The position numbers and the translations under genes were made by a program. This document shows, piece after piece, positions 1 to 8,323 of a DNA stretch of 56,508 bases. The notes beneath the pieces are model-generated. The model searched no databases and was not told the DNA's origin. It worked only from the letters and a program-made list of their open reading frames with translations. The stretch comes from Firmicutes bacterium UBA1739. Lineage in GTDB: Bacteria > Bacillota > Clostridia > Peptostreptococcales > Anaerovoracaceae. Each line of letters opens with the position of its first letter. The stretch's first letter is position 1. The stretch covers positions 82,614-139,121 of the forward strand of contig DCHZ01000038.1 of the NCBI GenBank assembly GCA_002315385.1, in the 5' to 3' direction.

Positions 1-138
1 GCGAGAGCGTTCCCGAGGTATACAGTCACTTCGAATCTTATTCTTTACTGTTCATATATATAATTCATACTTTTTCTGTAATAATTGTTCATATCAGCAA
101 AAAAAAATTCTTAACCGTTAAATTTTTGTGTATATTAA

Positions 139-167
139 TTGCTATTTGCATACTGTTACTGTATAAT
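139..167 (+). promoter_or_regulatory. Sigma-A promoter of the CofE-like gene
   Basis: TTGCTA at 139-144 and TATAAT at 162-167 are separated by 17 bp, so transcription should start near 174. This places the promoter inside the upstream extension of the reading frame and decides the start codon: the gene must begin at ATG 222, not at the TTG-type start at 126. Confidence 0.65.
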
Positions 168-221
168 ACATGTGTTAATTTGTTTGTAATTTATTTTCAA
201 ATACAGAATAGGAGAAACAAA

Positions 222-1412
222 ATGGAAAGAACAGTAGGTACTGTATCCAGAGGCCTTAGAGCCCCTATTATTCGTGAAGGCGATGATCTTAAAAAAATTG
301 TACTCGACGTTGTATTGGGCGCACAGAAAGCCGGAGAATTTGAAATCCGTGACAAAGACGTTCTGGCAATTACAGAAGCAGTAGTTGCAAGAGCCCAGGG
401 AAATTATGCAACAAAGGAACAGCTTGCGGAAGATGTCAGAAAAAAACTCGGCGGCGAAACCATCGGTGTTATTTTCCCGATTCTGAGCAGAAACCGTTTT
501 GCAATCTGCCTAAGAGGTATCGCAAAGGGTGCCAAAAAGGTTGTTTTAATGCTCAGTTACCCCAGCGATGAGGTGGGAAATCATATCGTTGACCTCGATC
601 TCCTTGACGATGCGGGAATCAATCCTTATACCGACGTTCTTACCCTCAATGAGTTTGAAGCTAAATTCGGAAAATCCAAGCACACCTTCACAGGCGTTGA
701 TTATATCAATTACTACAAAGGCCTTATCGAAGAAGAAGGAGCCGAAGCTGAGGTTATTCTTTCAAACAATCCGAGAACAATTCTTCAGTATACAGACAGA
801 GTCATCACTGCTGACATTCATTCCAGAGTCAGAACCAAGAAGCTTCTTAAAAATGCCGGAGCAAAACTGGTTTTCGGACTTGACGACCTTCTTACCGAAA
901 GTGTAAACGGCAGCGGCTTCAACACAAAGTACGGAATCCTCGGCAGCAACAAGGCAACAGAAGACACCATTAAGCTGTTTCCTAACGACTGTACCGCATT
1001 TGTCAAAGAGCTTCAGGCTGAAATCAAAAAAATCACAGGCAAAACAATAGAAGTCATGGTTTACGGTGACGGTGCGTTCAAAGACCCTGTTGGGAAAATC
1101 TGGGAGCTTGCGGATCCTGTTGTATCTCCGGGTTACACCGACGGTCTCATAGGAACTCCAAACGAAGTCAAAATCAAATATCTTGCTGACAACGATTTTG
1201 CGGATCTGCAGGGTGAAGAACTTAAAGCTGCGATTTCGGAATACATCAAACACAAAGACAGCAATCTCGGTGACTCCATGGTAGCACAGGGTACGACTCC
1301 GAGAAGACTTACGGACCTTATCGGTTCATTATGTGACCTTACCTCCGGCAGCGGTGACAAGGGTACACCTATTGTTTACATCCAGGGTTACTTCGACAAT
1401 TATACAAAATAG
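222..1412 (+). CDS. Coenzyme F420-0:L-glutamate ligase family protein (CofE-like)
   Basis: A 396-residue protein recalled as matching the F420 ligase (CofE-like) family. In methanogens and actinobacteria CofE adds glutamate to F420-0 with GTP. Features seen are the N-terminal TVSRGLRAPIIREGDDL segment, a central GFDDLL-like GLDDLLTES stretch, and a C-terminal region rich in DPVGKIWELADP and PGYTDGLIGTPNE. It is predicted soluble, with no signal peptide or membrane segment. ATG 222 is chosen because GGAG at 211-214 lies just upstream and the promoter is at 139-167. No F420 biosynthesis genes are nearby and F420 is not typical of Clostridia, so the true substrate is unknown. It is followed at once by a strong terminator and is probably monocistronic. 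Confidence 0.75.
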   Translation: MERTVGTVSRGLRAPIIREGDDLKKIVLDVVLGAQKAGEFEIRDKDVLAITEAVVARAQGNYATKEQLAEDVRKKLGGETIGVIFPILSRNRFAICLRGIAKGAKKVVLMLSYPSDEVGNHIVDLDLLDDAGINPYTDVLTLNEFEAKFGKSKHTFTGVDYINYYKGLIEEEGAEAEVILSNNPRTILQYTDRVITADIHSRVRTKKLLKNAGAKLVFGLDDLLTESVNGSGFNTKYGILGSNKATEDTIKLFPNDCTAFVKELQAEIKKITGKTIEVMVYGDGAFKDPVGKIWELADPVVSPGYTDGLIGTPNEVKIKYLADNDFADLQGEELKAAISEYIKHKDSNLGDSMVAQGTTPRRLTDLIGSLCDLTSGSGDKGTPIVYIQGYFDNYTK

Positions 1413-1460
1413 ACAGATTTAATTCTGTAACGCTTTATCCCGAATTATGACGGAATCATT

Positions 1461-1495
1461 CCCCTGCGCATTTTGGCGCAGGGGTTTAATTTTAT
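1461..1495 (+). terminator. Rho-independent terminator of the CofE-like gene
   Basis: A 9-bp GC-rich stem (CCCCTGCGC at 1461-1469 with GCGCAGGGG at 1476-1484) is followed by TTTAATTTTA. Confidence 0.85.
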
Positions 1496-1532
1496 ACCGC
1501 AGCTAAAATCCGGCAGACTGTCTGAGAATAAA

Positions 1533-1564
1533 AAAAAGCGCCTAAGCACTTAATGCTCTGCGCC
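1533..1564 (-). terminator. Probable terminator of the HD-domain gene
   Basis: On the minus strand an imperfect hairpin (GGCGCAGAGCA pairing with TGCTTAGGCGC) is followed by a run of eight T. It sits about 30 bp past the stop codon of the HD gene. Confidence 0.6.
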
Positions 1565-1595
1565 GAATTTCTGTAATTTACATTAAGAGATAAAT

Positions 1596-2102
1596 TTAGA
1601 CAACTGCCTTTAAAGCAGGTGTATGCTTTTTAATCACTCTTCTCAATATTGTCCTCGATGCCCATGTCAGCTCCTGAACGGCACAGATTTTATCTGCCGC
1701 ACATACAAGCCAGCTTTCCTTATAAACAGGCAGTGCTATGTTAAGCGGAAACATATGCTTAACTATTATGTCCCTTTCTATGTCATTAAGTTCAAAATCT
1801 CTGCCTGCTTTTTCCAGAGCAACTTCCGCATGACCGAAACCGTGTGGCTTTCTGTCGGGATTTTTATCGGTATGCCAGTCATAAAGAAAATAATCATGAA
1901 GCAATGCTCCTCTGACTACGGATTCCTGGTCAACTTTTATATTTAATCTTTTTATCAATCTGATACTCATATGGGCAACTCTTACCGAATGCTCAAAACA
2001 TGATATTACCCCGTGATGCAGCAGCGTTTTTTCATATTCCATTCCTTCCGAAAGAAGGATATCATTTCCGTACTGAATAAGTTTAGAAGAATTGGCTTTC
2101 AT
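1596..2102 (-). CDS. HD-domain phosphohydrolase-like protein
   Basis: A 168-residue soluble protein of the HD superfamily, metal-dependent hydrolases that often act on phosphate esters or nucleotides. The first histidine is in CFEHSVRVAHMS, the HD doublet in GALLHDYFLYDWH, and further ligand histidines in HGFGHAE and IVKHMFPLN. ATG 2102 is chosen because GGGAGG lies 11 bp upstream on the coding strand; an upstream TTG at 2129 has no such site. It is convergent with the CofE-like gene and diverges from the PHP gene, so it appears to stand alone. Its substrate cannot be inferred. Confidence 0.8.
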   Translation of the reverse strand: MKANSSKLIQYGNDILLSEGMEYEKTLLHHGVISCFEHSVRVAHMSIRLIKRLNIKVDQESVVRGALLHDYFLYDWHTDKNPDRKPHGFGHAEVALEKAGRDFELNDIERDIIVKHMFPLNIALPVYKESWLVCAADKICAVQELTWASRTILRRVIKKHTPALKAVV

Positions 2103-2223
2103 CTGAACCTGTACCTCCCGCAAGAACAATTTTTAACATTATATTATATTCAAATTCAATAATCAATAACCCTGTTTATCAGTTTGCGGGCAGAATAATG
2201 TTTTTTATGTGAACAATTCTCCC

Positions 2224-2252
2224 TTGCTTTGCCTGTAAGTTTCTACTATAAT
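2224..2252 (+). promoter_or_regulatory. Sigma-A promoter of the PHP phosphatase gene
   Basis: TTGCTT at 2224-2229 and TATAAT at 2247-2252 with a 17-bp spacer. The predicted start near 2259 leaves a leader of about 30 nt before ATG 2290. Confidence 0.65.
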
Positions 2253-2289
2253 TTTAGCAGCAAGTAAAAATATTACAGGAGACAATGAA

Positions 2290-3102
2290 ATGCTGGATTA
2301 TCACGTACACACTAGCTTATCGGACGATTCCGACACACCCGCAGAACTGATGATAGAGGAAGCCATCCGGCTGGGGATTAAAGAAATCGCAGTCACAGAT
2401 CATCATGATCCGGATTATCCCGATCCCGATTTCCCGTTCAATTTGAATTTTACGGATTACCACGAAATGCTGGAAAGAACTTCCGAAAAATATTATAAAA
2501 GCTTAAACATAAAAAAAGGGCTTGAACTGGGCATTCAGCAGACAAGTCTTGACAAATGCCGGGCCTCTGCCGGGAACTATCCTTATGATTTCATCATCGG
2601 TTCCTTTCACATGTCCGGCGGAATTCCGGTGGACTTTCCTGAATTTTATCAGGACAGAAGCGGCATAGAAATTCAGGAAGGTTATTACAGAGATATACTT
2701 GAGTGCGTAAAAATATTTAAGAATTACAGCATTATCGGCCACATGAACCTTGTGGACCGGTATCAGCATATTTACAGACCGGAGGAACCGCTGAATCCTC
2801 CGGAAATCATGGATATTGTCAGAGAAATACTCAAAGTAATAATATACGACGGAAAAGGGCTCGAAATCAACACCTCATCTTTCAGATATAAAACTCCGGT
2901 TTCGGTACCTTCTCCGGAAATACTTAAAATGTACAAAGAGCTCGGAGGCGAGATTCTGACACTGGGTTCAGATGCCCATACCCCTGAATTCCTGTCATAT
3001 AATTTCAGATATGCCATCGATCTTGCGGAATCCTGCGGTTTCCGCTACATTGCATCCTTCAAAGAGATGAAACCTGATTTTATTAAAACAATGCATCTAT
3101 GA
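2290..3102 (+). CDS. hisJ: PHP-family phosphatase, histidinol-phosphatase (HisJ) type
   Basis: A 270-residue PHP-domain hydrolase. The family uses a trinuclear metal site to dephosphorylate histidinol phosphate or related esters. PHP motifs run in order: HVHTSLSDDS at residues 5-14, TDHHD near 37-41, the GLELG glutamate near 79, GSFH near 104, IGHMN near 148, and GSDAHTP near 227. The length is typical of the HisJ/HisK family. AGGAG at 2277-2281 precedes ATG 2290. No other histidine biosynthesis gene is in view, so a general phosphoesterase role is also possible. It is a single gene with its own promoter. Confidence 0.85.
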   Translation: MLDYHVHTSLSDDSDTPAELMIEEAIRLGIKEIAVTDHHDPDYPDPDFPFNLNFTDYHEMLERTSEKYYKSLNIKKGLELGIQQTSLDKCRASAGNYPYDFIIGSFHMSGGIPVDFPEFYQDRSGIEIQEGYYRDILECVKIFKNYSIIGHMNLVDRYQHIYRPEEPLNPPEIMDIVREILKVIIYDGKGLEINTSSFRYKTPVSVPSPEILKMYKELGGEILTLGSDAHTPEFLSYNFRYAIDLAESCGFRYIASFKEMKPDFIKTMHL

Positions 3103-3220
3103 ATGATAGCAGGATGGTCTCTGAATTCTCTATGGATAATACTTCGCCGTATCACTCATCTTCCCGGGTGAGCCTGCAATAAAGATTGGTAAGCTTACGA
3201 TGCGAAAAGGAATATCCCGT

Positions 3221-6200
3221 TTATTCGTGTGATTTGATTGTCACATATTCTGATGATGGCTCTGCAACTTTCAGATTATCCATAATACCAGAATCATAGT
3301 AAGCAGTATTTGTTTGAGCGGGATGCTCTGCATTAATATCAAATCCACCGCCAATGATAAAGTCTCTAAGAAGCTTATCAACCTTAATGTTTACCTTTGG
3401 CATGGGGATTTTAGATCCCTCAACGGCTTCAAAGTATGTTTTCGCTTTTACTTTATCAACCGTCGCTTTCAGATTGTCCAGACGTCCATATTCGTTAATA
3501 GTGGCGTCATCGACTTTAAGCGCCATCATATTACGAAGCATTGATTCATCAAGACCAAGAGCCACAGCCAGTTTATGGAATTGATCGTTCTTGGCTTTTT
3601 GCATGTATTCGCTGATATAATCACGGAGCGTTTTACCTCTTTCCGCTTTCACATCACCGGTCTGAATGTCGTGTAGGAAGATATTAGCGTACTTTTGCTC
3701 TTCCTGGGTCAGTGTGGCAAAGGTTTTATGCAATTCTTCTTTTGCGTCTGCAATATCTTCTGCATTTCCGCTTGTCAGAGCTTTCTTATACTTCTCAAAA
3801 CGTGAGTTCATATAATCTGCGTCGATTTCATCCGTGTCTATCGTGGTCAGATAACCAGTCAGATCGTAAGGAGAATCTTCGCCCGGTTCTGATGTAACCT
3901 CTATAAACAGTTCTTTATAACGCAAAGCGAGGATTAGGTATGTCTTTTCGTCGAGAAGAAGGGAGACTGTTTTTACTTCACCGGTTGTTTCATCGGTAAA
4001 ATCATAATCCAACTTATTCCAAACGAAGCCCTGAACTTTTCCAGATTCGAGATACTCATTGAATTCATTAAACAATTTAGCAAACTTTCTTCGTACCGTC
4101 ATCTCCATTGGCAGACGCTCAAAATTGAAAACTCCTGCCTGCCCAAAGAGATTTTTGATCTGTGTAAACACAGAATTCATGTTTTCCAGATTTTTATCAA
4201 GCTTGACCGCAAACATTCCCAGTGGCTTGTCGCCTGAATAGAGTTTCACCGCAGCATTGATATTTCGTTCCATGGAGTACGGTGCACGATAGTATTTAAT
4301 ACAGCCAAACGGCTTATCCGGCCCAAAGAGACGGTTTGTGCGCGAGAACGCTTGAATAATACTTTCATATTGAAGCATTTTATCCAGATACAATACATTC
4401 AGCCACTTGGAATCGTAGCCGGTAAGCATCTGATCCACTACGATAAGCAGGTCAATCTGTTCTTCCGGAGCGAATTCGATTCTTTCATAGGGCTTTTTAT
4501 GTGCAAGACGACATTGAATATCCTTTTTCATTTTGCTCCATGCATGAATTGTAAAGGTTTGATGATATTGTTTATTGTAATCTTCGATGAGTTCAATCAG
4601 AGCATCTTCTTTTTCAATCCCATGTCCATTGTTATCAATACTCGGATCAAAAAGTGCGGTTACTTTAAGGTCAGGGGCCACATCTTTGAAGCGTTTGTAA
4701 TACCCGACCGCTTCCGGAATACTGGAAGTGGCAAAAATACCGTGGAACCTGTGGTTGTGGCTGATTGTAATCCAGTTTTCAACGATATCCTGAACTACCA
4801 TCTTCTGATGTTCTTCGGTCCGATACTGTCCGTTTACAAGCAGGAAGTCTTCAATACCTTTTACGCGTTTCCCGTCGGTATCTAAATAACCCGCCATGGG
4901 TACATTGTTCATGTATTTGTAGTAGATTCTCTGCTTATGGGGATCAGAGAATACTTCTTCGACAGTTGCGGCTTTCGCTTTATCAAGTGCTACGGCTTCA
5001 CGAATATCGTTTTCCTTGAACGTAAGGACTTTATCCGGATCGAAGCCGAGGACATTATTATCCCTGATACCATCAGCAATGCTGTAACGGTGCAACTCGT
5101 TTCCGAACACATCAGCGGTAGTATTGCCTTTCTTTTCGTTTTCAACATGAATAGGTGTTCCGCTGAAGCCGAAGAACAGCGCTTTGGGGAAAGTATGCTT
5201 TACTACCTGCATCATATTGCCGAAGGTAGAACGATGACACTCGTCAACGATAAACACAATGCGTTTTGAGGTAATCAAGTCGAGATCTGCTTTTTTGAGC
5301 TTACCTTCCGTATCGTCCTTAATATTGCTCATCTTCTGAACAGAAGTTACAATCAGCGTGTTCGCCGGATCATTGCTTTTCAGCTTCGCAATAAGCACGG
5401 ATGTATCCTCTGTTTCCTGAACATCGTCCGTTGCTTCCGCAAATCCGCGATATTCACCGGCGCTCTGCGTTCCGAGTTCGATTCGATCAATAAGGAATAC
5501 AACTTTATCGGCATCCTTTGAATTTGCTATCAGCTGTGCAGATTTGAATGATGTCATTGTTTTACCGGAACCTGTTGTGTGCCAGATATAGCCGCCTAGC
5601 TGATTGTTATTTTCCCATTTATGCTTTGCTACGGTATCGGAAATCTTATTTGCAGCATAGTATTGGTAGGATCTCATGACTTTGAGAACGCCATCTGTAT
5701 CGTCTGCGACTGTATAGAACCCAATGAGCTGATGCGCCATAGGAATCGACAGAAATGACCGTGCCAGCGATTTCCATTCATTGATGGGCTCGTTATTAAA
5801 GTCAGCCCAATGGAAATAGAAGTCAGAGTTGAATTTTCCGTCCGAACCCGGATTGGCGAAGTAGACAGCTTCTTCCGGATTCATGGCAACAAAAATCTGT
5901 ACGAGCGCGAAAAGACCGGTGAATACGCCCTCGTGGGAGTATTTTTCAATCTGATTGTATGCCTGAGATACCGGAATTCCGCTTTTTTTGAGTTCTACAT
6001 GGATCAGCGGCATACCGTTTATGAGGAGCATAAAATCTCCGCGACGATTGGGTCGCATATCCGTTTTTGCCGTGAATTTAGGCTGCTGTGCAATCTGATA
6101 GCGGCTCTGTCCGGCGGCGATTTCCTGACGGTCATAAATCTTGAGCGACACTTCTTTTCCAAAGTGCACCTTATCGTCGGGGTTGTCGCGAGTGATAGAA

Positions 6201-6466
6201 ACGCTTCTGCCGTTGATGAAGCCATTAAGCTTCAACGGAGTGCGCAGAGTTTCTATTTGCTCAATAATTTGCTGCATTTCCCCATCTGTAAGAGGATAAT
6301 CATTCAGACGGTCAATACTGCGGTTGTTTTCAAATAGAATACTTGCCCAGTTTTGCAAAAGGTCTTTTTCCGTTTTGTATTGCAAAACCTCGGTTTCCCA
6401 GCCGCAGGATTCGGTCAGCATTTTTATCAGAGCATTTTCAAAGTCGGATTCTTTTGTGAATGCCAT
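3221..6466 (-). CDS. hsdR: Type I restriction enzyme, R subunit
   Basis: A 1081-residue HsdR, the motor and nuclease subunit that translocates DNA past an unmethylated site and cuts at a distance. Order of domains: N-terminal PD-(D/E)XK nuclease (D144 in RRGDFML and E158/K160 in HVELK), superfamily 2 helicase with Walker A HTTGSGKT at 296-303 and DECH at 408-411, helicase motif VI in AFSRTNRLFG, then a C-terminal helical region. All key residues are intact. AAAGGAG precedes ATG 6466. It is last in the operon, 12 bp after fic. Confidence 0.97.
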   Translation of the reverse strand: MAFTKESDFENALIKMLTESCGWETEVLQYKTEKDLLQNWASILFENNRSIDRLNDYPLTDGEMQQIIEQIETLRTPLKLNGFINGRSVSITRDNPDDKVHFGKEVSLKIYDRQEIAAGQSRYQIAQQPKFTAKTDMRPNRRGDFMLLINGMPLIHVELKKSGIPVSQAYNQIEKYSHEGVFTGLFALVQIFVAMNPEEAVYFANPGSDGKFNSDFYFHWADFNNEPINEWKSLARSFLSIPMAHQLIGFYTVADDTDGVLKVMRSYQYYAANKISDTVAKHKWENNNQLGGYIWHTTGSGKTMTSFKSAQLIANSKDADKVVFLIDRIELGTQSAGEYRGFAEATDDVQETEDTSVLIAKLKSNDPANTLIVTSVQKMSNIKDDTEGKLKKADLDLITSKRIVFIVDECHRSTFGNMMQVVKHTFPKALFFGFSGTPIHVENEKKGNTTADVFGNELHRYSIADGIRDNNVLGFDPDKVLTFKENDIREAVALDKAKAATVEEVFSDPHKQRIYYKYMNNVPMAGYLDTDGKRVKGIEDFLLVNGQYRTEEHQKMVVQDIVENWITISHNHRFHGIFATSSIPEAVGYYKRFKDVAPDLKVTALFDPSIDNNGHGIEKEDALIELIEDYNKQYHQTFTIHAWSKMKKDIQCRLAHKKPYERIEFAPEEQIDLLIVVDQMLTGYDSKWLNVLYLDKMLQYESIIQAFSRTNRLFGPDKPFGCIKYYRAPYSMERNINAAVKLYSGDKPLGMFAVKLDKNLENMNSVFTQIKNLFGQAGVFNFERLPMEMTVRRKFAKLFNEFNEYLESGKVQGFVWNKLDYDFTDETTGEVKTVSLLLDEKTYLILALRYKELFIEVTSEPGEDSPYDLTGYLTTIDTDEIDADYMNSRFEKYKKALTSGNAEDIADAKEELHKTFATLTQEEQKYANIFLHDIQTGDVKAERGKTLRDYISEYMQKAKNDQFHKLAVALGLDESMLRNMMALKVDDATINEYGRLDNLKATVDKVKAKTYFEAVEGSKIPMPKVNIKVDKLLRDFIIGGGFDINAEHPAQTNTAYYDSGIMDNLKVAEPSSEYVTIKSHE

Positions 6467-6478
6467 GATACCGCTCCT

Positions 6479-7096
6479 TTACTCTTCGTTTTTGATGTTT
6501 TCGGTTTTATAGACATTATAACCCTCGTAGTAATAGCTTGCGTCAATTCCTTTCATATACACTTCCCGGTCATTCACCTTATCCGTCAGGGCTGCTTTCA
6601 GCAAAACCTTGATTTCAACATCTTTGATTGGGCTGCGTTCCATTGCCAGGAGATAATCTTCCCTGTCCACAAGACTCCAGTCAATGACCATACCGAGTTC
6701 CTTTTTCAAAATAGCATCAAGCCAGATTCGGATGCTTCTACCGTTTCCTTCCCGGAATGGGTGAGCTACATTCATTTCTACGTATTTTTCAATTATTTCG
6801 TCAAAAGTACTCTGTGGCATTTTTGCAATATTTTCAAGTGCTACACTCAAATACATCAGCGGAGCAAACCGAAAATTACCTTTTGCTATGTTTACTGTTC
6901 GCACTTTACCGGCAAAATCATAGATTTCGTCAAACAGATATTTATGAATCATGGCAAGTCCCTCGAAATTATCAACAGGGAACGTATCGAGAAGTCCCGT
7001 TTCAAAAAGCTCTAAAGCTTTGATTTTGCTGATTTTTTCCTCCCTGCGAGCAAGTTCGGCGGAATCAGTGATGCCGAGTTTATTTTCCAATGCCAT
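6479..7096 (-). CDS. fic: Fic-domain AMP transferase, class III (C-terminal inhibitory helix)
   Basis: A 205-residue Fic protein. Fic enzymes transfer AMP (or other nucleotide phosphates) from NTP to target hydroxyls. The catalytic motif HPFREGNGRSIR is complete at residues 112-123. At residues 187-192, near the C terminus, SYYYEG matches the (S/T)xxxE(G/N) inhibitory motif. This places it with class III Fic proteins, which are self-inhibited by their C-terminal helix and have no separate antitoxin. ATG 7096 is chosen for the AGGAG 7 bp upstream; the ATG at 7114 overlaps the hsdS stop and lacks spacing. Located between hsdS and hsdR and translated with them, so it probably serves or guards the restriction system. 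Confidence 0.93.
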   Translation of the reverse strand: MALENKLGITDSAELARREEKISKIKALELFETGLLDTFPVDNFEGLAMIHKYLFDEIYDFAGKVRTVNIAKGNFRFAPLMYLSVALENIAKMPQSTFDEIIEKYVEMNVAHPFREGNGRSIRIWLDAILKKELGMVIDWSLVDREDYLLAMERSPIKDVEIKVLLKAALTDKVNDREVYMKGIDASYYYEGYNVYKTENIKNEE

Positions 7097-7113
7097 AAAC
7101 TTTCTCCTTTCCA

Positions 7114-8322
7114 TTATACAAACATCTTTTCAAGACAAGCTTTCTTCAAATTCCGAAGCTTTTCAAGCTCACGCAGATGAAGGGTGATAAGGGTGTCAAG
7201 GTGTGTGAAATACTCTCCTATCCTAATCTGTTCTTCTTTTCCCGGCATAGAAATTGGAAAGTCCACAAGTATATTTTGATTAAGATGCTTTATAGTTCCT
7301 CCAGTAGCTTTTTGTGCTACATAATCCATCAAAAATGGAGCCTTTAAGAACTGAAATAAATACTTACCATCTGTTTCATTTTCATCCTTAATTTCGACAT
7401 TAAAGACACCCGCATTAAGTGTAGCTGGCATGCTCAACTCCTCAACATAAGCCACTTTTCCAAGAGTTCCGTCCTTTGTAATCAAGATGCTTCCATTCTT
7501 GATTTGTATATTTTTATCTTGGTCATATCTATATTTCTCAACATAGTGGCATGTAGAGAAATTTACCTTTCCGTTGTCAAAGTCTGTACCAGTAATTAGC
7601 ATATAATCGCCAGTATCCAAGAACTCGGACGTACGAAGATTTTGCCACCCGATCCTTGCATGTATTGTGGCTAACTCAGACAACTTACGCTGTTCCCAAG
7701 CTTCCGTAAATCCGGCAAAGCGAACTTCGGGAACATTGCTGCCGTTTTTCGGGAACATTTTTTCGAGGCAAGACTTTTTCACGTTTACGAACTTATCATA
7801 CTTACGCTGATGAAGGGTGATAAGGTTGTCGAGGTTGGCAAATAACTCCGAAATCTTATCTCGTTCTTGGACATTGGCGGGTATTTTAATTTCAATATCT
7901 GCCATTACATTGTTCATTAATTTAGGGTTTCCAACATAAGACACATAACTCTTTGCTACGTTGTTCAATGCCTCGGCAATCATTTGATTAGGTACTATAT
8001 CTTTTTCAAGCAAAACCCCACAAACATTGGTACAATAGAACTTTCCGGCTCTATAATGAACCGTTCCGGCATTAGCACCATCAGTTGTCCAAGTAATTGC
8101 GTTTTCGTAAAGATAGTCTTGGTAGAATCCCATTAAGCCATTGTCCTTAGTTTGAGATGAATACACTGGATACGGCTTTTCGTCACTCATTTTCTCATCA
8201 GTTTGAGTGGCTGCGAGGACATATCCACGAGTCACCTTGAACATATCTGAAACCTTACGCTGTTCCCAAGCTTCCGTAAATCCGGCAAACCGAATCTCCG
8301 GTTTTTTCACTGTTTTGGTCAT
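7114..8322 (-). CDS. hsdS: Type I restriction enzyme, S (specificity) subunit
   Basis: A 402-residue HsdS, which sets the split recognition sequence for HsdM and HsdR. It has two target recognition domains in tandem, each opened by FAGFTEAWEQRK (residues 12-23 and 202-213) and closed by a conserved helix ending in SCLEKMFPK or ACLEKMFV. ATG 8322 follows the hsdM stop by one base, with GGGAGGTG inside the hsdM end, so the two are translationally coupled. The upstream start at 8379 would lie inside hsdM and is rejected. The opening segments are identical at the DNA level over 36 bp. Confidence 0.95.
   Translation of the reverse strand: MTKTVKKPEIRFAGFTEAWEQRKVSDMFKVTRGYVLAATQTDEKMSDEKPYPVYSSQTKDNGLMGFYQDYLYENAITWTTDGANAGTVHYRAGKFYCTNVCGVLLEKDIVPNQMIAEALNNVAKSYVSYVGNPKLMNNVMADIEIKIPANVQERDKISELFANLDNLITLHQRKYDKFVNVKKSCLEKMFPKNGSNVPEVRFAGFTEAWEQRKLSELATIHARIGWQNLRTSEFLDTGDYMLITGTDFDNGKVNFSTCHYVEKYRYDQDKNIQIKNGSILITKDGTLGKVAYVEELSMPATLNAGVFNVEIKDENETDGKYLFQFLKAPFLMDYVAQKATGGTIKHLNQNILVDFPISMPGKEEQIRIGEYFTHLDTLITLHLRELEKLRNLKKACLEKMFV
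7684..7719 (-). repeat. Direct repeat copy 2 in hsdS (36 bp)
   Basis: Identical over 36 bp to 8254-8289 and in the same orientation. It encodes FAGFTEAWEQRK at the start of the second recognition domain. The offset is 570 bp, a multiple of three. Confidence 0.95.
8254..8289 (-). repeat. Direct repeat copy 1 in hsdS (36 bp)
   Basis: First copy of the 36-bp repeat, at the start of the first recognition domain. Flanking codons differ (KPEIR versus VPEVR), so identity stops sharply at the repeat edge on that side. Confidence 0.95.
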
Positions 8323-8323
8323 G

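Noticed and set aside
126..221. A 32-residue hydrophobic N-terminal extension of the CofE-like protein
   Set aside because: The promoter -10 box (162-167) and predicted transcription start (about 174) lie inside it, and ATG 222 has its own ribosome site.
3103..3220. A terminal repeat marking the edge of the restriction island, matched to 12066-12113
   Set aside because: Comparing the two flanks by eye gave no convincing shared repeat or tRNA target, so no attachment site is called.
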